Source: Candidatus Saccharicenans sp. (GTDB lineage: Bacteria; Acidobacteriota; Aminicenantia; Aminicenantales; Saccharicenantaceae). Taken from it: a stretch of 64,000 nt of DNA. The notes beneath the pieces were generated by a model. The model worked only from the letters and a program-made list of their open reading frames with translations, searched no databases and had not been told where the DNA came from. Made by a program: the position numbers and the translations under genes. The stretch lies in assembly GCA_024653215.1 (NCBI GenBank), contig JANLFU010000008.1:1-64000 (forward strand), read 5' to 3'. Below, in pieces: positions 46,470 through 54,044 of the stretch. Position 1 is the first letter of the stretch. Each line of letters starts with the position of its first letter.

Positions 46470-46489
46470 GTAAGTCGAAACTGGCTTAC
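46470..46489 (+). promoter_or_regulatory. Inverted repeat at the Fe-S operon start, candidate operator
   Basis: GTAAGtC and GgCTTAC flank six bases, placed exactly at the predicted transcription start. A repressor bound here would block initiation. An IscR/Rrf2-type regulator is one guess; no regulator gene is adjacent. Confidence 0.4.
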
Positions 46490-46516
46490 GGTAGTTAAGT
46501 TCTCAGGAGAAATTTG

Positions 46517-46735
46517 ATGAAAGAAAAAGTGGAAGAAGTTCTTAACCGGATAAGGCCGGCGCTACAGGCCGACGGCGGCGACGTGGAACTGGTGGACGTG
46601 GTCGACGGCGTGGTCTCGGTCAGGTTGAAGGGAGCCTGCGGTGGCTGTCCCATGTCCCAGATGACTCTGAAGATGGGAATTGAGCGCCTGCTGAAAAAGG
46701 AAATCCCGGAAATCAAGAGCGTCATTTCTGTCTGA
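46517..46735 (+). CDS. NifU-like C-terminal domain scaffold protein
   Basis: 72 residues: the whole protein is one NifU C-terminal/Nfu domain, with [17 protein letters not shown] near 12 and the cluster-binding Cys-x2-Cys in [14 protein letters not shown] near 38. Such proteins carry [4Fe-4S] clusters to apo-proteins. AGGAG precedes ATG 46517. First gene of the operon with the NifS-like and IscU-like proteins. Confidence 0.92.
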   Translation: MKEKVEEVLNRIRPALQADGGDVELVDVVDGVVSVRLKGACGGCPMSQMTLKMGIERLLKKEIPEIKSVISV

Positions 46736-46763
46736 AGTTTTCCTTTCGAAGAAGGAGGGGTCC

Positions 46764-47954
46764 GTGAACGGCTTTTATGCCGATAAACAGGCGGCGGCTG
46801 CGGTCAGGCCGGAAGTCCTGGAAGCCATGTTGCCCTTTTTCACGGAAAATTTTGGCAACCCCCAGAGCCTCCATTCGGTCGGGCAGAAGGCGGCCCGGGC
46901 CCTGCAGACCGCCAGGGAGCAGCTGGCCCGGCTATTAAACTGCCAGCCGGAAGAAATAATTTTCGTTTCCTCAGGGTCGGAGGCAAATAACTTAGCCGTC
47001 AAGGGATTGGCCCTGGCCAACCAGGCCCGAGGAAAGCAGATAGTCGTTTCGGCCATCGAACATGTTTCTGTGTTAAAGGCGGCCAGGTTCCTGGAAAAGC
47101 TGGGCTTTAAGACCGTGCAGGTTCCGGTTGATAGCTACGGGCTGGTTGACGTGGGTAAAGTGGCCGAAGCCATCACCCCGGACACGGTCCTGGTCTCGGT
47201 GATGATGGCCAACAACGAGGTGGGCACTATAGAGCCGGTAGCTGAAATCGCCAGTCTCTGCCGGTCAAAGGGTATTCTTTTTCATAGCGATGCCGTGGCT
47301 GTCGTTGGTAATATACAGGTTGATGTCAGGGCCATCGGGCTCGATGCCCTGAGCCTGGCGGCCGACCAGTTCGGCGGTCCAAAGGGAGCGGCGGCTCTGT
47401 TCTTAAAAAAGGGAACAAAAATTACACCCCTCATAGACGGTGGGGTCCAGGAAAGTAACCGCCGGGCCGGAACAGAAAATGTCCCGGCCATAGTCGGCCT
47501 GGGCCGGGCGGCCGAGCTGGCCATGATGGAAATGGATAAAAAGGGACAGCGGCTGGCCCGACTCAGGGACAGGCTGATCAGTGGGGTGCTCACCAGGCTG
47601 GATGAAGTTATCCTCACCGGCCATCCCGAAAGAAGGCTCCCGCATCATGCCAGTTTCTGTGTTAAGTTTGTCGAGGGAGAGGCCATGCTGCTGGGCCTGG
47701 ACCTGGAAGGCATCCAGGTGGCCAGCGGGTCGGCCTGTACCTCAAAATCTCTGAGAACCTCGCACGTTCTGACCGCCATGGGCCTGGACCCGGCCGTGGC
47801 CCAGGGCAGCCTGGTGCTGACCCTTCTGGATGGAACCCGGGAGGAGCAGGTGGATTATTTCCTGGAAAAATTTCCTCCGGTGGTCAGGCGGCTCCGGGAA
47901 ATGTCCCCGCTTTACACCAGGTTTCTTGAGGAGAAAAAAGATGTACACCGATAA
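46764..47954 (+). CDS. NifS/IscS-family protein lacking the PLP lysine (probable pseudo-desulfurase)
   Basis: 396 residues, clearly homologous over the full length to cysteine desulfurases. Kept: EHVSVLK His near 97, MANNEVG, HSDA Asp, and the sulfur-accepting Cys325 in SGSACTS. Lost: the PLP Schiff-base Lys (position 202; family SAHKF is AADQF here), the adjacent His, the PLP-contacting Gln (DAVQ is DAVA) and the substrate-binding Arg (SIRFSLG is SLVLTLL). The N-terminal YLDNNATT is FYADKQAA. The gene is intact, starts at GTG with GGAGG, and overlaps the IscU-like gene by 14 bp. I infer a non-PLP role, such as a scaffold or sulfur relay. Confidence 0.85.
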   Translation: MNGFYADKQAAAAVRPEVLEAMLPFFTENFGNPQSLHSVGQKAARALQTAREQLARLLNCQPEEIIFVSSGSEANNLAVKGLALANQARGKQIVVSAIEHVSVLKAARFLEKLGFKTVQVPVDSYGLVDVGKVAEAITPDTVLVSVMMANNEVGTIEPVAEIASLCRSKGILFHSDAVAVVGNIQVDVRAIGLDALSLAADQFGGPKGAAALFLKKGTKITPLIDGGVQESNRRAGTENVPAIVGLGRAAELAMMEMDKKGQRLARLRDRLISGVLTRLDEVILTGHPERRLPHHASFCVKFVEGEAMLLGLDLEGIQVASGSACTSKSLRTSHVLTAMGLDPAVAQGSLVLTLLDGTREEQVDYFLEKFPPVVRRLREMSPLYTRFLEEKKDVHR

Positions 47955-48513
47955 AGTCATGGAACATTTCATGCATCCCCGCAATGTCGGGACCATTCCC
48001 GATGCCGACGGTGTCGGTGAGGTGGGCAACCCGGTCTGCGGCGACATGATGACCTTTTACATAAAAGTCAAGGACGGCCGGCTGGAAGACGTCAAGTTCC
48101 AGACCTTCGGCTGCGGCGCGGCCATCGCCGTCAGCAGCCTGGTCAGCGAGATGGCCAAGGGCAAGACTCTGGACGAGGCCATGAAGATAACCAACCAGCA
48201 GGTGGCCGAGGAGCTGGGCGGACTGCCCCCGCACAAGATGCACTGTTCCAACCTGGGCGCGGATGCCCTGCACAAGGCCATAGAGAACTACCTTGAAAAA
48301 CAGAACCGCCAGAGGCCTGAAGGCGGCGGGGAAGAAAAAAAATCCCAGGACAAGGAAGCGCATTTTCATTGTCCCTTCTGCGATTACACCCTGCCGGAGA
48401 ATGCCCAGCTTTGTGGACATTGCCAGATAAGACTCATCAGGTGCGAGCACTGCGGCGAGTACAATCGGGAAAAGGACGAAACCTGCCGCCATTGCGGGGC
48501 GGGGTTGGTTTGA
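47941..48513 (+). CDS. IscU/NifU-N scaffold fused to C-terminal zinc ribbons
   Basis: 190 residues. An IscU domain (1-120) has all three ligand cysteines: GNPVCGD near 37, FGCGAAIAVSS near 61 and HCSNLG near 103. After a charged linker, residues 140-190 carry paired Cys-x2-Cys motifs (CPFCDY, CGHC, CEHCGEYN, CRHCG), predicted to bind two zinc ions. Fe-S clusters are built on the first domain. Its ATG lies inside the NifS-like gene. The zinc ribbon may recruit a partner or the NifS-like protein. Confidence 0.9.
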   Translation: MYTDKVMEHFMHPRNVGTIPDADGVGEVGNPVCGDMMTFYIKVKDGRLEDVKFQTFGCGAAIAVSSLVSEMAKGKTLDEAMKITNQQVAEELGGLPPHKMHCSNLGADALHKAIENYLEKQNRQRPEGGGEEKKSQDKEAHFHCPFCDYTLPENAQLCGHCQIRLIRCEHCGEYNREKDETCRHCGAGLV

Positions 48514-48572
48514 GGACTATCAATAGCAAACTTGAATGATATGCGGATAGCTGACTGGAATAAAAAAGGTCG

Positions 48573-49484
48573 ATGATGAAAAAGAACAAGCTGGTCGAAG
48601 AAATCAACAGGCTCAAGAGAGAAAAGCGGGCGGTAATCCTGGCCCATAATTACCAGCCGGAGGAAGTCCAGGACCTGGCCGATTTTGTTGGCGATTCCCT
48701 GGAACTCAGCCGGAAGGCGGCCGAAGTCGAGGCAGACATAATCGTCTTCTGCGGGGTCCATTTCATGGCCGAGACGGCCAAGATATTGGCTCCGAAGAAG
48801 AAAGTTCTGCTGCCCGACCTCCGGGCTCGGTGCCCTATGGCCGACATGGTCACCGGAGATGACCTGCGCTGGATGAAAGGGCAGCATCCCGGGAAAAAGG
48901 TTGTGGCCTACGTCAACACCACGGCCGAGGTAAAGGCCGAAACCGACGTTTGCTGCACCTCGGCCAATGCGGTGAAGGTGGTCAGCAGCCTGCCGGAAGA
49001 AGAAATCATTTTCGTTCCCGACCGCAACCTGGGTTATTATGTCAGCCAGAAGACCGGAAAGAAACTCCACGTCTGGGACGGTTACTGCCCGATCCATGAA
49101 GATATCAGGCCGAAGCATATTGAGAAAATGAAGAAAAAGCATCCGGGGGCTGAAGTCTGGACCCACCCCGAGTGCCGGCCCGATGTGCTGTCGCTGGCCG
49201 ATCGGATTCTCTCCACCGGGCAGATGATTAAGGAAGCGCCTAAGTCCGGTGCCCTCGAAATAATCGTGGCCACCGAGGTTGGTATCCTCCACCGCCTGAG
49301 AAAAGAAAATCCAGATAAGCGGTTCTACCCGGCCCGGGAGAAAGCCGTCTGCAAGAATATGAAGAGGATCAACCTCCGGAAAGTTTATAAAGCCCTGCTC
49401 CTGGAGCGGCCGGAAGTCATAGTTGAAGCCGGCATTGCCGATAGGGCCAGGGAAGCCATCAACCAGATGGTGCGTTTTGTCTGA
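48573..49484 (+). CDS. nadA: Quinolinate synthase A
   Basis: [4Fe-4S] enzyme that makes quinolinate from iminoaspartate and DHAP in NAD synthesis. Ligand cysteines are visible in FCGVHFMAE near 60, VCCTSANA near 128 and HPECRPD near 203. AHNYQPEEVQDLADFVGDS near 25 is the family signature. Length 303 fits. Adjacent ATGs at 48573 and 48576 are both possible starts. nadB and nadC are not nearby; the gene sits next to Fe-S assembly genes, a sensible place for an Fe-S enzyme. Confidence 0.97.
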   Translation: MMKKNKLVEEINRLKREKRAVILAHNYQPEEVQDLADFVGDSLELSRKAAEVEADIIVFCGVHFMAETAKILAPKKKVLLPDLRARCPMADMVTGDDLRWMKGQHPGKKVVAYVNTTAEVKAETDVCCTSANAVKVVSSLPEEEIIFVPDRNLGYYVSQKTGKKLHVWDGYCPIHEDIRPKHIEKMKKKHPGAEVWTHPECRPDVLSLADRILSTGQMIKEAPKSGALEIIVATEVGILHRLRKENPDKRFYPAREKAVCKNMKRINLRKVYKALLLERPEVIVEAGIADRAREAINQMVRFV

Positions 49485-49551
49485 TTATTAAATAAGAAAT
49501 CAGCGGGAACCGACTGTTTCCTGAATAAATATTGTAATCAAAGGAGGCTTG

Positions 49552-50055
49552 ATGAAAAAAATTACCGAATCGACGGTCAAGGAAGCCCTGGCCGGGGAAA
49601 GCCAGGCCCATCTCAGGTACAAATATTACGCCGAGAAAGCCAGGCAGGAAAACCTGCCCAATATTGCCCGGCTGTTTGAAGCCGCTTCTTTTTCAGAAAG
49701 GATTCATGCCATTAACCACCTGAACGTCCTGGAAGGGGAAGGGAAGACGGCTGATAACCTGGCCAAGGCCCATGACGGCGAAAATTTTGAGATCGAAGAG
49801 ATGTACCCGGCTTACATTGCCGTGGCCAGAGAGCAGGATGAAAAGAAGGCGGCTACCTATCATCAATTTGCCCTGGCCGCTGAAAAAGTTCATGCCTCCC
49901 TCTATGCCCGGGCCAAACAGGCAGTCAGCCAGGGTCGGGACCTGGAACTGCCCGCGATTCACATCTGCTCGGTCTGCGGCTTCACCATGGAGGGCGAGGC
50001 CCCGGAGCGTTGCCCGGTGTGCGGTGCTCCCAGAAATAAGTTCGTCGATTTTTAA
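49552..50055 (+). CDS. Rubrerythrin
   Basis: 167-residue non-haem iron peroxidase that reduces hydrogen peroxide in anaerobes. The N-terminal ferritin-like di-iron domain has AGESQAHLRYKYYAEKA near 14-30 and FSERIHAINHL near 46. The C-terminal rubredoxin-like site is CSVCGFTMEGEAPERCPVCG at about 139-158. ATG 49552 follows AAAGGAGG. The preceding TTG is less likely. Electrons can come from the rubredoxin pair at 31.9 kb. Confidence 0.96.
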   Translation: MKKITESTVKEALAGESQAHLRYKYYAEKARQENLPNIARLFEAASFSERIHAINHLNVLEGEGKTADNLAKAHDGENFEIEEMYPAYIAVAREQDEKKAATYHQFALAAEKVHASLYARAKQAVSQGRDLELPAIHICSVCGFTMEGEAPERCPVCGAPRNKFVDF

Positions 50056-50640
50056 GACCCCGGGCAAGAATAAGCGCCGTACAGTTGAAATAAGATTGCC
50101 AGGCGTTGGCCTGCTCTTTGTTTGAAGCCATCCCTGCCGCAGGCTGAGAATCTATGGGTGTTAGATAATCCATCTCGCCGGCGTATTTTATTGATTTGCC
50201 TTAGAGTTAATTGTAGCTTCTAGATTCTCTAAAGGCCTGTCTGGTTTAAGGCTTCAAACATTCCCTCTGTCTTTGATAGGTTCAACTTGGGCTGCTCCTT
50301 GTTCGTTATTCATGATTGAATTCAAGAGAATTTGTATCTACCAGCTGTACGGGAAGTTGGTCAGCCAGCCTTAAATTCTGGTTTATAAGTTCTGCCCCGG
50401 GATAAAAAAGGAAAAAGACCGTTGGTGAGATTGTCTGCATAATAAGGGATCGGGATCAGAACATCTGCTAGCGAGCTCTCGTTGTTACGACGGAGTTGAA
50501 ATTACAAAAAATATTTTTCTTTTTTCTATTAACTGACCACTGATTCGGGCGGATATTTAAACCCCGGTATCCCGGCCTGTTTTTCTTGGTATGGATATAA
50601 AAAGCTGATAAAATATAACTAAAGAGAGGAAGGAGGAGTT
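50056..50640. other. 585-base gene-free stretch between rubrerythrin and the protease operon
   Basis: No open frame here has a ribosome site or family resemblance, on either strand. The base composition is more even than in genes, and I see no tRNA or repeat. The last part holds the promoter for the next operon. The rest is unexplained and could be degenerate coding sequence. Confidence 0.5.
50586..50614 (+). promoter_or_regulatory. Promoter for the protease-nth-amrS-archease-rtcB operon
   Basis: TTGGTA at 50586-50591, 17 bp, TAAAAT at 50609-50614, then AAGGAGG before ATG 50641. Confidence 0.5.
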
Positions 50641-51756
50641 ATGAGACATTCCTGGAAGGTGGCCCGCATTTCTGGAATTGACATCAAGATTGATTCCAGC
50701 TGGATCGTGATTTTCCTGCTGTTTACTTTTTCCCTTTCGGCTTTCTATTTTCCCCAGTCTTTTCAGCTGGCCAACCGGGCCTATTACTGGCTGCTGGGCA
50801 TTTTGACCAGCCTGCTGGTTTTCGCCTCGGTCCTCTTTCATGAACTGGCTCACTCCCTGACCGCCAAGAGACAGGGGGAAGAGGTTGAGGACATCACCCT
50901 GTTCATCCTGGGTGGCGTGGCCCGGATAACTGATGAGCCCGGGACCCCGCAGAAGGAATTTTCCATGGCTCTTATCGGTCCGGTTTCCAGCTTCTTCCTG
51001 GCCCTCCTGTTTGTTCTGGTCTCTCATCTCTTGGCTCCATATTCCAGGCCCTTCCAGGTGGCGGCTGCTTATCTGGCGTATGTAAACGCCATAGTGGGCG
51101 GATTCAACCTGTTGCCCGGCTTTCCCATGGACGGCGGCCGGGTGCTGCGGGCCATCGTCTGGAAAGCCACCGGCAACTTGAAAAAGGCCACCAGGGTGGC
51201 TTCCCTGAGCGGCCAGGCCATGGCCTTCCTGCTGATTTTTTTCGGTATTCTCCAGTTTTTCCGGGGCAACCTGGGCGGACTGTGGCTGGTTTTAATCGGC
51301 TGGTTCCTGCATAACGCCTCTGTCCAGGGCTACAGCCAGGTCCTGCTGAAATCTTCGCTGGAAGGACTGAAAGCCACCGACCTGATGAGCCGGGATTTCC
51401 AGGAGGTCAGGCCCGACCTTCCGGTCGAGACCCTGGTCCAGGATTATGTCCTCCGGCACCGGGAGCGGAATTTTCTGGTTACCGAGGGCGAGCACCTGGT
51501 GGGCATAGTCTGCCTGGAGGACGTAAAGAAGTTTCCGCGGGAACGCTGGCCAGAGTTGCGGGTAAGGGATATCATGACCCCGGCCGAGAAAATTGTCTAT
51601 GTCACTCCCGGAACCAGCGGCGACCAGATTCTCCAGCGCCTGGCCACGGCCAATGTTAACCAGGTGCCGGTGCTGGAGGAAGGCCGGGTGGTGGGGATAG
51701 TCTGCCGTAACAATCTGCTCCAGGTCTTGCAGCTCAGGACAGAGCTGGGAATCTGA
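50641..51756 (+). CDS. Site-2-type M50 metalloprotease with CBS domains
   Basis: 371 residues. A SpoIVFB-like membrane protease core with FHELAH at 66-71 in the second hydrophobic span and NLLPGFPMDGGR near 159. Two CBS domains follow (about 245-370), which commonly sense adenine nucleotides. Intramembrane cleavage of an unknown substrate is expected. A strong AGGAGG precedes ATG. It leads an operon whose other genes concern DNA repair and RNA ligation, but no direct link to the protease is known. Confidence 0.88.
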   Translation: MRHSWKVARISGIDIKIDSSWIVIFLLFTFSLSAFYFPQSFQLANRAYYWLLGILTSLLVFASVLFHELAHSLTAKRQGEEVEDITLFILGGVARITDEPGTPQKEFSMALIGPVSSFFLALLFVLVSHLLAPYSRPFQVAAAYLAYVNAIVGGFNLLPGFPMDGGRVLRAIVWKATGNLKKATRVASLSGQAMAFLLIFFGILQFFRGNLGGLWLVLIGWFLHNASVQGYSQVLLKSSLEGLKATDLMSRDFQEVRPDLPVETLVQDYVLRHRERNFLVTEGEHLVGIVCLEDVKKFPRERWPELRVRDIMTPAEKIVYVTPGTSGDQILQRLATANVNQVPVLEEGRVVGIVCRNNLLQVLQLRTELGI

Positions 51757-51771
51757 ACCGGGGAGGAAGGC

Positions 51772-52521
51772 ATGGTAGAAGTAAAAAAGAAGACGGATAG
51801 AAAAGACCGGAAGCTGGCCACGAAGCGGCCATCATCAACAGGGGCGGCCCTCGGCGATTTAGAAGACAGGAAAAAAAGAATCAAGGATATAATTAAAATC
51901 CTGAGGAAAGAATATCCCCAGCCCAGGACGGCCCTGAATTACCGCACCCCACTGGAGCTTCTGGTGGCCACCATCCTGGCCGCCCAGTGCACCGACGAGC
52001 GGGTGAACAAGGTCACGCCGGGTCTTTTCCAGAAATACCCGACCGTGGAGGCCCTGGCCCGGGCCCGGCAGGAAGAGCTGGAAAACGACATCAGGTCAAC
52101 CGGCTTTTTCCGGAACAAGGCTAGGAGCATCATCGGCCTGGCCAATAAGCTGGTGTCCGAGTATGGAGGCCTGGTGCCCGACACCATGGAGGAACTTATC
52201 AAGCTGCCCGGAGTGGCCCGCAAGACGGCCAACATCGTCCTGTCCTCGGCCTTAAGAAAGGCAGAGGGCATCGCCGTCGATACCCATGTCCGCAGACTAT
52301 CGGAGCGCCTGGGCCTCAGCCGCCAGTCTGACCCGGAAAAGATAGAGCGCGACCTGATGGAAATTGTTCCCCGGGAAGACTGGCTGGACTTTAATTTTCT
52401 GCTGGTTGACCACGGGCGGAAGGTCTGCCAGGCCCGAAAGCCCCTCTGCCCTCAGTGTGCCATCAAGCATCTCTGCCCATCTTTTGAAAAGTTTTCCAGG
52501 CTATCTTCGGGGAGAAAGTAA
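51772..52521 (+). CDS. nth: Endonuclease III (DNA glycosylase/AP lyase)
   Basis: 249 residues. The helix-hairpin-helix with catalytic Lys is LPGVARKTANIVL near 144, the catalytic Asp is in VDTHVRR near 168, and the [4Fe-4S] ligands are CQARKPLCPQCAIKHLC near 219-235. An N-terminal lysine-rich extension of about 40 residues is longer than in the E. coli enzyme. Removes oxidised pyrimidines. Its stop is adjacent to the next start. Confidence 0.96.
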   Translation: MVEVKKKTDRKDRKLATKRPSSTGAALGDLEDRKKRIKDIIKILRKEYPQPRTALNYRTPLELLVATILAAQCTDERVNKVTPGLFQKYPTVEALARARQEELENDIRSTGFFRNKARSIIGLANKLVSEYGGLVPDTMEELIKLPGVARKTANIVLSSALRKAEGIAVDTHVRRLSERLGLSRQSDPEKIERDLMEIVPREDWLDFNFLLVDHGRKVCQARKPLCPQCAIKHLCPSFEKFSRLSSGRK

Positions 52522-53562
52522 ATGCCACCGCGAGAAGCTATGCTCTATATCCGGCAGGAGGGCAACAGGGTGGCCTGCCGGCTCTGTGCCCACCGCTGCC
52601 TGCTGGGCGAGGGCCAGTTCGGCCTGTGTGGCGTCAGGCAGAACCTGGATGGTGTTCTTTATAGCCATGTGTACGAAGAGGCCATAGCCGCTCACATCGA
52701 CCCCATAGAAAAAAAGCCCCTTTACCATTTCCTGCCGGGGAGCAGGTCACTTTCCATTGCCACCATCGGCTGCAATTTCCGCTGTCCCTTCTGCCAGAAC
52801 TGGGAGATATCGCAGACCAGGCTGTCCGACGGGAAAAGCGGAATCCAGAGCCGCCACCTGCCGGTCAAGGAGGTGGTGCGGCAGGCCCTGCTCAGTGACT
52901 GTGAGAGCATTTCCTACACCTACACCGAACCGACCATATTTTTTGAGTACGCCTATGAAACTGCCCGCCTGGCTAAAGAATCGGGCCTCAAAAATAATTT
53001 TGTTACCAACGGTTACATGACCGCGGAGGCCCTGGAAGAAATCAAGCCCTACCTGGATGCGGCCAACGTTGACCTGAAATTTTTCCGGGATGAGAGTTAC
53101 CAGAAGATGTGCAAGGCCAGGCTGCAGCCAGTCCTGGACAGCATCCAGAAGATGCGGGATCTCGGTATCTGGGTTGAGGTGACGACGCTGGTTATACCAG
53201 AACTCAACGATTCGGAAGAGGAGCTGCGGGGCATCGCCAGGTTTCTGGCCGGGGTCGACCGTGACATCCCCTGGCACCTGAGCAGGTTCCACCCGGATTA
53301 TAAGTACCTGAAATCTGTGAATACCCCGCTGGCCACCCTGAAGAGGGCCCGGGAGATAGGGCAGGCCGAGGGTTTGCGCTACGTCTATCTTGGCAACGTC
53401 TGGGGAGAAGGCGAGGATACCCACTGTCCGCAGTGCGGGACGGCCGTCATCCGACGGGAGGGTCTCTGGGTGAAGTCCAATCTTTTAGAGGACGGCCATT
53501 GCCCGAAGTGCGGGCAGACGATAGCCGGAATCTTTACCCGGAGCCTGCCTTTCCGGTTCTGA
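52522..53562 (+). CDS. amrS: AmrS-like radical SAM protein
   Basis: 346 residues of the AmmeMemoRadiSam-system radical SAM type. The N-terminus has RVACRLCAHRCLLGEGQFGLCGVR near 14, with a typical extra cysteine set. The radical-SAM motif CNFRCPFC is at about 84-91, followed by YTYTEPTIFFEYAYE and the C-terminal zinc-ribbon-like CPQCG and CPKCG pairs. AMMECR1 and Memo partners are not in the window. The family's substrate is not known to me. It starts directly after nth. Confidence 0.85.
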   Translation: MPPREAMLYIRQEGNRVACRLCAHRCLLGEGQFGLCGVRQNLDGVLYSHVYEEAIAAHIDPIEKKPLYHFLPGSRSLSIATIGCNFRCPFCQNWEISQTRLSDGKSGIQSRHLPVKEVVRQALLSDCESISYTYTEPTIFFEYAYETARLAKESGLKNNFVTNGYMTAEALEEIKPYLDAANVDLKFFRDESYQKMCKARLQPVLDSIQKMRDLGIWVEVTTLVIPELNDSEEELRGIARFLAGVDRDIPWHLSRFHPDYKYLKSVNTPLATLKRAREIGQAEGLRYVYLGNVWGEGEDTHCPQCGTAVIRREGLWVKSNLLEDGHCPKCGQTIAGIFTRSLPFRF

Positions 53563-53595
53563 GACTTCTGCTAAAATAATAACCGGGAATCTGGC

Positions 53596-54036
53596 ATGGA
53601 AAAGAAGTATGAAATCCTGGAACACATGGCCGACGGCAAGTTCCGGGCCTACGGCCGCAACCTGGGAGAATGCCTGGGGAATGCCGCCCTGGCCATGGTT
53701 TCCCTGATGTGGGAGCCGGAAAGAATCAAGCCTGAAATCAGGGAAACGATCAAGCTGGAAGCGACCAGCCCGGAACAACTGACCGTTAAATTTTTAACGG
53801 AATTGATTTACTTGCTGGAAGTAAAATCATTCCTGCTCGGACGGGTGAATGAGATCAGGGTCGAAGAGGCCTCAAAAAATGGAAATAAGACATACCGCCT
53901 GGAGGCGGAAGTTTCCGGGGACAGGATATCGCCGGAATATGAAATTTACGGCCAGGTCAAGGCCGTTACCTATAATGAAATGAAAATCGAGAAAAGCCGC
54001 GACGGCCAGGTTCTCCAGGTGGTCGTCGACATGTGA
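53596..54036 (+). CDS. Archease, RtcB activator
   Basis: 146 residues. Archease speeds RtcB turnover by helping GMP transfer. The fold's EHMADGKFRAYGRNL opening near 9 and the C-terminal AVTYNEMKIEKS region near 124 are the conserved segments, with the metal-binding Asp in the former. rtcB starts 8 bp after its stop, the usual arrangement. Confidence 0.93.
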   Translation: MEKKYEILEHMADGKFRAYGRNLGECLGNAALAMVSLMWEPERIKPEIRETIKLEATSPEQLTVKFLTELIYLLEVKSFLLGRVNEIRVEEASKNGNKTYRLEAEVSGDRISPEYEIYGQVKAVTYNEMKIEKSRDGQVLQVVVDM

Positions 54037-54044
54037 GGTGAGCC

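Noticed and set aside
49982-50173. A 63-codon minus-strand frame across the end of rubrerythrin
   Set aside because: It overlaps the rubrerythrin rubredoxin-like domain and lacks a ribosome site.
50056-50640. A tRNA or small RNA in the long gap after rubrerythrin
   Set aside because: A GGTTCAA-like stretch is present but no cloverleaf partner arms can be matched by eye.
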